5,936 bases of DNA from Bifidobacteriaceae bacterium NR021 (GCA_003585845.1 NQOP01000001.1:167163-173098); one strand, 5' to 3'. Positions 1 through 5,811 are shown, counted from the first letter of the stretch. Notes: generated by a model from the letters alone, not told the origin. Numbers and translations are program-made.

Positions 1-159
1 CAGAGCGATAATATTAGTGTAGATATCAATTATCGCTATAAGGACGATGACGATGATGATAGTGACTGGAGAGACCATCACACTACCAATAGTGGTTATG
101 TTTATGGAAAGTTTAGTATTAAAAATAATAAGCTTGTAATAGATTTTAACCAAGACTAG
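1..159 (+). CDS. 3' end of an unrecognised gene, acidic C-terminal tail (partial)
   Basis: Frame 1 is open from the first base to a TAG at 157-159, giving the last 52 residues of a protein whose start lies outside the window. The fragment has a run of six aspartates (codons at 43-60, alternating GAC/GAT) inside YKDDDDDD, then a polar stretch with WRDHHTTNSG, and ends in alternating hydrophobic/polar residues (GYVYGKFSIKNNKLVIDF) that suggest two beta-strands. The ending looks like the last strands of a small beta-rich extracellular or lipoprotein domain, but I do not recognise the family. A strong terminator 50 bp downstream fits a genuine gene end. Having seen only the tail, I assign no function; the reading frame itself is fairly secure. 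Confidence 0.6.
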   Translation, partial: QSDNISVDINYRYKDDDDDDSDWRDHHTTNSGYVYGKFSIKNNKLVIDFNQD

Positions 160-208
160 ATCTAACGAAATGTGCAAAATTTAAAGGCGCATTAAATACA
201 AATAAAAG

Positions 209-246
209 TTTCCCTCTACAATTTGTTTTGTAGAGGGAAATTTTTT
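209..246 (+). terminator. Rho-independent terminator after the first gene
   Basis: A perfect 13-bp inverted repeat, TTTCCCTCTACAA (209-221) and TTGTAGAGGGAAA (228-240), encloses a 6-nt loop and is followed by six T residues (241-246). This is a textbook intrinsic terminator for the rightward gene ending at 159, and it separates that gene from the ABC cassette. The A-rich bases before the stem (204-207) could give weaker termination on the minus strand, but no minus-strand gene points here. Confidence 0.92.
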
Positions 247-309
247 ATAGCATAGATTTATGCACTGGTAGATTTGCGCATTGTAAAGTATGACACTAAA
301 CGCATTTTT

Positions 310-330
310 CAGTATTGATATGTTATACTG
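310..330 (+). promoter_or_regulatory. Putative extended -10 promoter of the ABC cassette, inside a small palindrome
   Basis: TATACT (324-329) is preceded by TG one base upstream (321-322), an extended -10 pattern. The hexamer 17 bp further upstream (301-306, CGCATT) is a poor -35, consistent with an extended -10 promoter. The box lies in a 6-bp inverted repeat, CAGTAT (310-315) and ATACTG (325-330), with a 9-nt centre, so a dimeric repressor could cover it. Transcription would start near 336, about 65 nt before the first permease. This is pattern recognition only; the region is A/T-rich, so chance -10 boxes are common. Confidence 0.45.
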
Positions 331-353
331 GTGACCCGTATGGTGACCCGTAT
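330..353. repeat. Perfect tandem 12-bp direct repeat at the predicted transcription start
   Basis: GGTGACCCGTAT occurs twice back to back (330-341 and 342-353) with no mismatch. It is G/C-richer than its surroundings and lies just downstream of the putative -10 box, about where RNA polymerase would start. The position suggests an operator with two tandem half-sites. Tandem direct repeats are typical of OmpR-family response regulators, although their usual period is 10-11 bp rather than 12. A simple slippage duplication is the other explanation. Confidence 0.6.
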
Positions 354-400
354 ATTTAAAGGTTGATATACAAGCAATTTTCAATGAAGAAAGGTAGTCG

Positions 401-1771
401 ATGACGTTTATCTCTCGTGCAATACGCTACATTCTGAGGAAACGAATAAAAACAGCAATAGTTTTCATTATTGTATTTCTTATTTCGACATTGTTATTTT
501 CTACTTCTGCAGTTTCAAGTGCTGCAGATAGAGAAGGAGAAAAAGTTGAAGCGCAAGCAGAGTCTAGTTTTGTGCTCGCAAATAACCCTCAAATAAACCC
601 TGGAACTCCTAGAGGAGCTGGAACTGTAAAACCTAAAGATGTACAGGCAATTGCAAAGTTAAATGGAATTGCTTCCTACGTTGTTCGACAAAATGTGACA
701 GCAGATTTAGTTAATGCTAAAGCGGCAAGAATTCCAGGTGTTCAGGATTATGATCAAAATCGTGAGAAGCAGTTTGGAAATGCTGTTAACATTGAAGGGA
801 CGAATGACTCTACTGGTTTAAATACTTTTAAAACAAAAGCAATAACTATGTTTAAAGGCAAGCATCTTATTGCTAACAACGTTCATGCATCACTGATTCA
901 TGAAGATCTCGCTAAAGCTAACGGATTGCATGTAGGAGATACTCTTACACTTCGTGCTAATCCTTACGATGCTGACAATATTCAACAATCAACAGCAACA
1001 GTAAAAACTCGTATTGTTGGAATTTATGCCGGAGCAAATAAGCGTCAAGTCGCAACTAGAGCGGAACTGACTGCCAATACCGTGTATACGGATTTGCAAA
1101 CTACTCGCGAATTATACAAATATAAGCCTGGAAAAGAAATATATCAGGATGCAAGTTTTAGGGTAAAGCGCGGTGAGGATGCGGATAATATTATGGCGCA
1201 AGCTGCGAAATTGCCTATTGATTTGCAAAACTATCAACTAACTCGTGACGATCAGTTCGTTTCTGGTTTGCTGAAAGCAGCAAAGGGAGTGCGCTCAATA
1301 ATGACTGTTACAACAATTGCTGTTGTATCATTCGCTATTATTGCGCTTGGATTGGTGCTTTTGCTGTGGATGAATGAGCGACGTAATGAAATTGGTGTGT
1401 TCGTTGCGATTGGCACTGGCAAATTATCTATAGTTGGTCAATATCTTGCTGAGATTGTACTTATTTCAATACCTTCGTTAATTGTGGGTTACCTTTCTGC
1501 AAAAGTTATAGCTCCGTTGATGGCTAATGTTGCTCTTGGCTCTGTGCAATCATCAGCCGCCCGTGAATTGAGTAATATGGGTCAAGCTGGTGGAAATCTT
1601 GAATCAACTTTGGCAACAAAAACTTTGGAAACACTTAGCGTACAAGTAGACGCTCAGTGTTTTGTCGGAGTTTCTACAATTGTTGGTGCAGTAATCGTTA
1701 TTGCAGTTGTGTTGTCTTATTTGCCAATTATATGCAAACCTCCTCGTGAGCTCCTCGGATTGCAAAAGTAA
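401..1771 (+). CDS. MacB/FtsX-type ABC transporter permease (first of a pair)
   Basis: A 456-residue membrane protein, probably half of a heterodimeric type VII ABC permease with the next gene and driven by the ATPase at 3287. A basic N-terminus (RAIRYILRKRIK) precedes TM1 (about 18-40). A large extracellular domain (about 41-295) resembles the MacB periplasmic core, with LIHEDLAKANGLHVGDTLTL at 165-184 and RIVGIYAG at 204-211. TM2 (about 300-324) is followed by the cytoplasmic NERRNEIGVFVAIG (325-338), the FtsX-family segment that contacts the ATPase; TM3 (about 344-370) and TM4 (about 422-443) follow. A polar loop (about 385-420) between TM3 and TM4 is longer than in the second permease. 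The ATG at 401 has AAAGG at 390-394, 6 nt upstream. Known relatives move peptides, drugs or lipoproteins, or act mechanically across the membrane; the substrate here is unknown. Family assignment is firm, function is not. Confidence 0.92.
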   Translation: MTFISRAIRYILRKRIKTAIVFIIVFLISTLLFSTSAVSSAADREGEKVEAQAESSFVLANNPQINPGTPRGAGTVKPKDVQAIAKLNGIASYVVRQNVTADLVNAKAARIPGVQDYDQNREKQFGNAVNIEGTNDSTGLNTFKTKAITMFKGKHLIANNVHASLIHEDLAKANGLHVGDTLTLRANPYDADNIQQSTATVKTRIVGIYAGANKRQVATRAELTANTVYTDLQTTRELYKYKPGKEIYQDASFRVKRGEDADNIMAQAAKLPIDLQNYQLTRDDQFVSGLLKAAKGVRSIMTVTTIAVVSFAIIALGLVLLLWMNERRNEIGVFVAIGTGKLSIVGQYLAEIVLISIPSLIVGYLSAKVIAPLMANVALGSVQSSAARELSNMGQAGGNLESTLATKTLETLSVQVDAQCFVGVSTIVGAVIVIAVVLSYLPIICKPPRELLGLQK

Positions 1772-1798
1772 AACTATGCTGTTTGGCGGCATAGTTTT
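1770..1798 (+). terminator. Intercistronic hairpin between the two permease genes (weak terminator or attenuator)
   Basis: AAAACTATGC (1770-1779) pairs perfectly with GCATAGTTTT (1789-1798). Two further inner pairs (T-G and G-C) can leave a 5-nt loop at 1782-1786. The stem begins at the last base of the first permease's stop codon. Only four T residues end the stem, followed by CATAATTC, so it is A/T-rich and lacks a good external U-tract. It could partly terminate, reducing the downstream genes relative to the first, or protect the 3' end of a processed message. Full termination is unlikely because the next two genes need transcription and I see no strong promoter before the second permease. 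Confidence 0.4.
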
Positions 1799-1833
1799 CA
1801 TAATTCGTCGTATGAAAGTTATTTGAAAAGTTA

Positions 1834-3165
1834 GTGAGTACCATTATGAATGGTGAAGTAATTTCTTTATGTGCTCGAGCGAAACTTGCAATATTGCGCA
1901 AACCTCGACGCAACGCAATAATTGTGCTGATTATGACTCTTGTTTTAAGCGCGCTAGTTTCACAAGCTGGTATTAGTGCTTCTGTTGATGATGCTAGGGA
2001 TCGTATTCAATCCAGTATTGGTTTAGGTTTTACTGTGCGAGCAAAAACTCGAGGTGAAACTCTTCCAGAGCAAAGTAATACAAATTCTAATTCTGTTGCT
2101 ACGTCTAATTCTCCAATTCCGCAAGATTTGGCCGCGAATGAAGGAATTGACTCTAGTCAAATTCGTAAATTTGCTGCGATTTCGGGCGTAAAAACTGTAG
2201 TGGAAGAGCGCGATGTTTTAGCTACGCCTGTTGGGAAGCAAATTTTGCTTCCCTATCAAGGTCCAAGACTAGACGATGATGTTTTGGCTCATGCTGCTGG
2301 AATTACTGGCACAACAGATTCTCGATTATCTCAAGGTTTTCAAGAAGGATTGTACCGTTTAGAGCAGGGTGAGCATATTACTAATCGTTCTGCGGGTAGC
2401 GCAATAGTGCATCGTGATTTTGCTAAGAAGAATAATCTTAAAATTGGCTCTACTATAACTCTTAAGCAGAGTGTTAATGTAAAAGTTCGCGTTGTTGGCA
2501 TTTTTGCCGGCAAATTGCAAACTAAGGGAGCTCTTCCCTCGGATACTTCAGAAAATCGCATATTTACTGACTTAAGTTCGGCGTTGTCTTTGGCTGGCTC
2601 TTCTAAGCGAGGTGTTTTGCGCTGTGCTGTTGAGCGTTCTGATTTATTAACTAGCGCAATACGTGATGCTAAAAGTATTGCCGGCAAGTGGGCAGATGTA
2701 GAGCAGAACGCTTCGCAACTGTCTGATGTAATAAGCTCGGTTAATTCTGTGCAACAACTTGTGCGAATGATTTTTGTTGCGCTAAGTTTTGTTGGAATTT
2801 TAGTGCTTGGGCTTGTATTAGTGTTCTGGGTTAGAGGACGTATGCACGAGATTGGCGTACTTATGTCTATTGGATTATCTAGAGCAATAATAGTTAGTCA
2901 ATTGCTTGTTGAAATAGTGATACTTAACATTGTGTCATTTGTTATTTCGCTGGGATTGGGTGCTGCTTTTTCTGGCGTTATTGGTTCTGCGATTTTGCAT
3001 AGTGCAAATTCGTCATTTATTGCGGATGGTGTTGCAGTATTGCCGTTGACACAAACGTTTACTTCTTTTGTTATTGGTTTGCTTATTTCAATAGTTGCGT
3101 TGATTGTTGCAGTGCTGCCAATCTTAATAAAGAAGCCTCGGAAAATACTAAGCGCTATGAGTTAG
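1834..3165 (+). CDS. MacB/FtsX-type ABC transporter permease (second of a pair)
   Basis: A 443-residue paralogue of the preceding permease with the same plan. A basic stretch (LRKPRRN, 21-27) precedes TM1 (about 27-49). The extracellular domain (about 50-308) carries IVHRDFAKKNNLKIGSTITL at 191-210 and RVVGIFAG at 219-226, both aligning with motifs of the first permease. TM2 (about 311-333) leads to RGRMHEIGVLMSIG (334-347), the ATPase-contacting segment; TM3 (about 353-380) and TM4 (about 409-432) follow, and the tail is basic (KKPRK). A Ser/Asn-rich stretch at 81-93 is probably a flexible extracellular linker. The start is uncertain: GTG at 1834 has only a weak GAAAAG three bases upstream, while an in-frame ATG at 1846 (four residues shorter) has AGTGAG seven bases upstream. 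The membrane topology is unaffected. It lies 62 bp after the first permease and probably forms a heterodimer with it. Confidence 0.9.
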   Translation: MSTIMNGEVISLCARAKLAILRKPRRNAIIVLIMTLVLSALVSQAGISASVDDARDRIQSSIGLGFTVRAKTRGETLPEQSNTNSNSVATSNSPIPQDLAANEGIDSSQIRKFAAISGVKTVVEERDVLATPVGKQILLPYQGPRLDDDVLAHAAGITGTTDSRLSQGFQEGLYRLEQGEHITNRSAGSAIVHRDFAKKNNLKIGSTITLKQSVNVKVRVVGIFAGKLQTKGALPSDTSENRIFTDLSSALSLAGSSKRGVLRCAVERSDLLTSAIRDAKSIAGKWADVEQNASQLSDVISSVNSVQQLVRMIFVALSFVGILVLGLVLVFWVRGRMHEIGVLMSIGLSRAIIVSQLLVEIVILNIVSFVISLGLGAAFSGVIGSAILHSANSSFIADGVAVLPLTQTFTSFVIGLLISIVALIVAVLPILIKKPRKILSAMS

Positions 3166-3221
3166 CAGAAATGTAGTTGCGTATGCGAATTTTCTACTAA
3201 AAACGCAATCACAAACAGCGC

Positions 3222-3252
3222 AATCGCATAAATGGAAACAAATCGTATAAAT
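3222..3252. repeat. Direct repeat AATCGYATAAAT upstream of the ATPase gene
   Basis: Two 12-bp copies, AATCGCATAAAT (3222-3233) and AATCGTATAAAT (3241-3252), differ at one base and start 19 bp apart. The second contains a -10-like TATAAA (3246-3251) about 35 bp before the ATPase start codon, but I find no good -35 at the right distance. They lie in the 121-bp gap between the second permease and the ATPase, which has no terminator. The copies could be a regulator site or part of an internal promoter. The region is A/T-rich, so significance is modest. Confidence 0.35.
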
Positions 3253-3274
3253 CATATTTAAATTATGTAAAAAT

Positions 3275-3280
3275 AAGGAG
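3275..3280 (+). promoter_or_regulatory. Strong Shine-Dalgarno site of the ATPase gene
   Basis: AAGGAG lies six bases before the ATG at 3287 and fixes that start. It is clearly stronger than the sites ahead of the two permeases (AAAGG for the first, nothing convincing for the second). This would favour production of the ATPase, which is needed in two copies per transporter. Confidence 0.85.
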
Positions 3281-3286
3281 CTTATT

Positions 3287-3928
3287 ATGTCGGCTTTATT
3301 GCAATTAAAAAATGTGAAGTACACTTACGGACCTGCAAATATTGCGGTACTAAATGACGTGAATGCAGAGTTCGAAACTGGCAAAATGTACAGTATTATG
3401 GGAGCTTCTGGAGCTGGAAAGTCCACTATGCTCTCGCTTTTAGCTGGATTAGATACTCCGTATAGTGGCGAAGTGCTTTTTAACGGTGAAAATATTGCGA
3501 AAACAGGATATGTTGAGCATCGCAAAAAACATATCTCGCTTGTTTTCCAAAATTTCAATCTTATTGACTATTTGACGCCGTTAGAAAATTTGCGATTAGT
3601 AAATTCGCGCGCGGATGCTCAAGTGTTAGTAGATCTTGGGTTAACTGAAGAAGAAGCAAATCGTAACGTTACTAAACTTTCTGGTGGTCAACAGCAGCGT
3701 GTTGCAATTGGGCGAGCCTTGGTATCTTCTGCGCCGGTAATTTTGGCTGATGAGCCTACGGGAAGTCTTGACCCTGCAACAACTAAAGAAGTTATTGCAA
3801 TATTAAAAAATGCTGCTAGCAAACACGGCAAATGTGTGATTGTCGTTACTCATGATTCGAAGGTCGCCTCTCAAGCTGATGTAAAATACGTGCTAAAAAA
3901 TAAACAGCTAACTCATCAATCTGCTTGA
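3287..3928 (+). CDS. ABC transporter ATP-binding protein (LolD/MacB-type)
   Basis: A 213-residue cytoplasmic ATPase with every motif of a working ABC nucleotide-binding domain: aromatic A-loop Tyr14; Walker A GASGAGKST (39-47) with Lys45; Q-loop VFQNFNL (86-92) with Gln88; signature LSGGQQQR (131-138); Walker B VILADEP (151-157) with Asp155 and catalytic Glu156; D-loop SLD (160-162); and H-loop His189 in VTHD. The length and the ADEPTGSLD string are typical of the LolD/MacB/SalX group, which pairs with FtsX-like permeases rather than with classical importers. It should dimerise on ATP binding and drive the two upstream permeases. It is the third gene of the cassette, 121 bp after the second permease with no terminator between, so co-transcription is likely. 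Family and activity are secure; the transported substrate is not known. Confidence 0.96.
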   Translation: MSALLQLKNVKYTYGPANIAVLNDVNAEFETGKMYSIMGASGAGKSTMLSLLAGLDTPYSGEVLFNGENIAKTGYVEHRKKHISLVFQNFNLIDYLTPLENLRLVNSRADAQVLVDLGLTEEEANRNVTKLSGGQQQRVAIGRALVSSAPVILADEPTGSLDPATTKEVIAILKNAASKHGKCVIVVTHDSKVASQADVKYVLKNKQLTHQSA

Positions 3929-3946
3929 GCGCAAAATAGGCGATTT

Positions 3947-4122
3947 TGGGACATTAATGCAGTGCGCTTAATGCGTTAGTGTCTGAAAACTGTCGTTATG
4001 GGACACTGCTGCAGAACGCTTACTGCGCGAGTGTCTCATTCTGCTTGTTTTAAGACACGGACGCAGATTACACTCTGCGTGAGTATCTGAAGATTGGTGA
4101 AATGGGACACTGGTGCAGAACG
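3947..4122. repeat. Array with a 52-bp period: three palindromic 40-bp units plus a half unit
   Basis: Units start at 3947, 3999, 4051 and 4103, exactly 52 bp apart. Units 1-3 are 40 bp each (ends 3986, 4038, 4090), separated by 12-bp spacers that differ from one another (3987-3998, 4039-4050, 4091-4102). The left arm is close to TGGGACACT and the right arm close to AGTGTCTGA; GCA at unit positions 13-15 and TGC at 26-28 form an inner stem in all three. By eye, units 1 and 2 match at 31/40 positions and units 2 and 3 at 26/40. Unit 4 keeps only the left 20 bp (19/20 identical to unit 2) and then runs into the terminator region. Each full unit can fold into a hairpin: unit 3 has a perfect inner ACGCAGA/TCTGCGT stem, unit 2 a 10-bp outer stem counting one flanking pair and one wobble. 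The array lies in the 3' region of the ABC cassette. It may be a protein-binding array, a REP/BIME-like element or a structured 3' RNA. Confidence 0.8.
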
Positions 4123-4128
4123 TCAAGC

Positions 4129-4169
4129 AAAAAAGCCGACCCCGCGAAATCGTAGGGCCGGCTTTTTTT
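4129..4169 (-). terminator. Bidirectional terminator between glnA and the ABC cassette, better for glnA
   Basis: GCCGACCC (4135-4142) faces GGGCCGGC (4155-4162), flanked by six A residues (4129-4134) and seven T residues (4163-4169), so either RNA ends in a U-tract. The single imperfection, A4139 against C4158, is a mismatch in the plus-strand RNA but a G-U wobble in the minus-strand RNA. The stem is therefore continuous only for transcripts coming from glnA, whose stop codon is 22 bp away. It can still serve the rightward ABC transcript after it has passed the repeat array. Confidence 0.9.
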
Positions 4170-4191
4170 GTTAGAATAACTTAACTACAAA

Positions 4192-5628
4192 TCAGATGTG
4201 GAAGTAAAGCTCGTACTCGAGTGGCGTTGGAGCCAAGCGAGCCATATCCATTTCCTCATGCTTCAAATTCAGCCAAGTTTCAATCAAATCGCTAGTAAAC
4301 ACGTCGCCTTGCATAAGGAAGTCGTGATCTTCTTCCAAAGCTTGCAAAGCTTCACCAAGCGAAGAAGGAACCTGCTTAATGCCGTCATGCTCCTCTGGAG
4401 GAAGCTCGTACAAATCTTTATCAACAGGAGCAGGAGGCTCAATATGGTTAATAACACCATCCAAGCCTGCCATAAGCTGAGCGGAGAATGCTAAGAATGG
4501 GTTGCAAGAAGGATCCGGTGCGCGGAACTCAATGCGCTTAGCTGCAGGAGCGTCTCCAGCGAGAGGAATACGAATAGCTGCAGAACGGTTACGAGCAGAG
4601 TAAACCAAGTTGACTGGAGCTTCGTAGCCTGGAACCAAGCGGTGGTAAGAGTTAAGCGAAGGATTCGTAAATGCAAGCACAGAAGAAGCGTGCTTAATCA
4701 AGCCGCCAATATACCAACGTGCAATATCAGAAAGCTGAGCGTAACCAGTTTCCGCATAGAACAATGGCTTGCCGTCTTTCCAAAGCGACTGATGGCAGTG
4801 CATACCGGTGCCGTTATCTCCAGCAATTGGCTTTGGCATAAATGTTGCAGCCTTGCCAGCTAAAGCAGCAGTTTCATGAACCACATACTTGTACTTCATC
4901 AAATCGTCGCCAGCATGAACAAGCGTATTGTAACGGTAGTTGATTTCCTGCTGACCTGCACCGCCAACTTCGTGGTGAGAACGCTCAAGAATCAAGCCGA
5001 CCTTCTGCAAATTGTAAACCATGTCATCACGTAAATCTTGATTGTGATCAACAGGTGGCACAGGGAAGTAGCCGTGCTTTACGCGGTTCTTGAAACCAAT
5101 ATTGTTGCTGCCGTCATCTTCAGTGTCGATTCCAGAATTCCAAGGAGCTTCGTTGGAATCAACCTCATAGAAGGAGCGTTGCATGTCATTAGCAAAACGC
5201 ACCTTATCAAAAATGAAGAACTCAGCTTCAGGAGCAAAGCTTGCAGTGTCAGCAATGCCAGTAGACTTCAAATAAGACTCTGCTTTAATAGCGACCTGAC
5301 GAGGATCCCTAGAATATGGCTCATCCGTTACAGGATCAACAATAGAGAAAGCAACGTTTAAAGTCTTATGCTTACGGAATGGATCAACATAAGCAGTGTC
5401 AACATCTGGAATAAGCTTCATATCTGATTCGTTAATAGCCTGGAAGCCTTGCATAGAAGAACCATCGAACGCCATTCCATCAGTGAAAGCGCTGTGTAAG
5501 AACTCGTCAGCTGGAACAGTAAAGTGCTGCTGAACGCCAATCAAATCAGTAAATCGTACGGATACGTATTCAATGCCTTCCTTTTCAATAAGGGCTGCGG
5601 CATCTTCTTTAGTTTGCAAAGTGGTCAT
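4192..5628 (-). CDS. glnA: Glutamine synthetase, class I (GSI-beta type)
   Basis: Makes glutamine from glutamate, ammonia and ATP; the main cytoplasmic ammonium-assimilation enzyme, a dodecamer in this family. The 478-residue length is normal for class I. Motifs (478-residue numbering): N-terminal beta-grasp domain with FDGSS at 55-59; metal-binding EAEFF at 134-138; [13 protein letters not shown] at about 218-230; the ATP-binding signature [17 protein letters not shown] at 266-282; the flap PGYEAP with Glu336; NRSAAIRIP at 347-355; and EFRAPD at 367-372. [10 protein letters not shown] carries Tyr407, the residue that adenylyltransferase GlnE modifies in GSI-beta enzymes, so post-translational control is likely. 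The start is set at 5628: GAAAGGA (5644-5638) lies nine bases before it, whereas an in-frame ATG at 5637 directly touches that site and would add only MVA. Transcribed alone, convergent with the ABC cassette and divergent from the gene at 5819. No key residue appears lost. Confidence 0.97.
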   Translation of the reverse strand: MTTLQTKEDAAALIEKEGIEYVSVRFTDLIGVQQHFTVPADEFLHSAFTDGMAFDGSSMQGFQAINESDMKLIPDVDTAYVDPFRKHKTLNVAFSIVDPVTDEPYSRDPRQVAIKAESYLKSTGIADTASFAPEAEFFIFDKVRFANDMQRSFYEVDSNEAPWNSGIDTEDDGSNNIGFKNRVKHGYFPVPPVDHNQDLRDDMVYNLQKVGLILERSHHEVGGAGQQEINYRYNTLVHAGDDLMKYKYVVHETAALAGKAATFMPKPIAGDNGTGMHCHQSLWKDGKPLFYAETGYAQLSDIARWYIGGLIKHASSVLAFTNPSLNSYHRLVPGYEAPVNLVYSARNRSAAIRIPLAGDAPAAKRIEFRAPDPSCNPFLAFSAQLMAGLDGVINHIEPPAPVDKDLYELPPEEHDGIKQVPSSLGEALQALEEDHDFLMQGDVFTSDLIETWLNLKHEEMDMARLAPTPLEYELYFHI

Positions 5629-5637
5629 GGCCACCAT

Positions 5638-5644
5638 TCCTTTC
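5638..5644 (-). promoter_or_regulatory. Shine-Dalgarno site that decides the glnA start
   Basis: On the minus strand GAAAGGA ends at 5638. The ATG at 5637 follows with no spacer, so it is unlikely to be used. The ATG at 5628 follows after nine bases, a workable distance, and starts the protein at MTTLQTKED, as expected for bifidobacterial glutamine synthetases from memory. Confidence 0.75.
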
Positions 5645-5710
5645 TTAAAAACCCATTAATGAGTTTATGACTATGAATGCCATTTTGGATTTCAGCGACT
5701 CGAATATCTC

Positions 5711-5736
5711 GTTAAGTTTGTGTTACATAATGTTAC
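5711..5736. promoter_or_regulatory. Three GTTAC-like half-sites upstream of glnA (possible nitrogen-regulator site)
   Basis: GTTAA (5711-5715), GTTAC (5722-5726) and GTTAC (5732-5736) are spaced 11 and 10 bp start to start, about one helical turn, and lie 83-108 bp upstream of the glnA start. Read towards glnA they are GTAAC, GTAAC and TTAAC. The actinobacterial nitrogen regulator GlnR binds GTNAC-type half-sites repeated about every 11 bp, and glnA is its classic target, so the resemblance makes biological sense. The match is partial: one gap is 10 bp and one half-site ends in AA. The block is also bounded by CTCGT (5708-5712) and ACGAG (5735-5739), an inverted repeat. I could not place a convincing glnA -10/-35 pair with confidence. 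Confidence 0.4.
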
Positions 5737-5750
5737 GAGTAATAGAGTAG

Positions 5751-5788
5751 ATGCGAATAAATTAATACTACATGCCGCTAATTCGCAT
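5751..5788. repeat. Perfect 8-bp inverted repeat in the divergent intergenic region
   Basis: ATGCGAAT (5751-5758) and its reverse complement ATTCGCAT (5781-5788) flank a 22-bp centre between glnA and the divergent gene at 5819. The right arm overlaps the possible -35 of the divergent gene. The same 8-mer also occurs at 3183-3190, upstream of the ATPase gene. It may be an operator for a dimeric regulator; 8-bp arms in A/T-rich DNA can also arise by chance. Confidence 0.4.
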
Positions 5789-5811
5789 TCATCAGTTCGC
5801 GCAGTTACAAT
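5782..5811 (+). promoter_or_regulatory. Putative promoter producing a leaderless transcript of the 5819 gene
   Basis: TACAAT (5806-5811) is a good -10 box. TTCGCA (5782-5787), 18 bp upstream, matches four of six bases of the -35 consensus. Seven bases separate the -10 from the ATG at 5819, so transcription would begin at or beside the A of the start codon. No Shine-Dalgarno sequence precedes the ATG, as expected for a leaderless message, which is common in actinobacteria. Confidence 0.5.

Noticed and set aside
181..384. Minus-strand reading frame of 67 codons
   Set aside because: It runs through the intrinsic terminator and the putative promoter of the ABC cassette, lacks a recognisable domain, and looks like chance open frame in A/T-rich DNA.
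384..404. Six-codon leader peptide MKKGSR overlapping the first permease start
   Set aside because: The ATGA overlap is suggestive of coupling, but no ribosome-binding site precedes the ATG at 384, and the region is explained by the Shine-Dalgarno site of the permease itself.
2340..2687. Minus-strand reading frame of 115 codons inside the second permease
   Set aside because: It lies wholly within a well-supported gene, and its translation is basic with no domain I recognise; a shadow of the real frame.
3947..4122. CRISPR array
   Set aside because: The period is regular, but the repeats are diverged (26-31 of 40 positions shared), the spacers are only 12 bp, and no cas gene is in the window.
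5038..5361. Plus-strand reading frame of 107 codons opposite glnA
   Set aside because: It is antisense to conserved glutamine synthetase coding sequence and shows no start signals or recognisable motifs.
5645..5805. Riboswitch or glutamine-type aptamer in the glnA leader
   Set aside because: I looked for conserved stems and a terminator or sequestering hairpin before glnA and found none; only the phased half-sites and the inverted repeats stand out.
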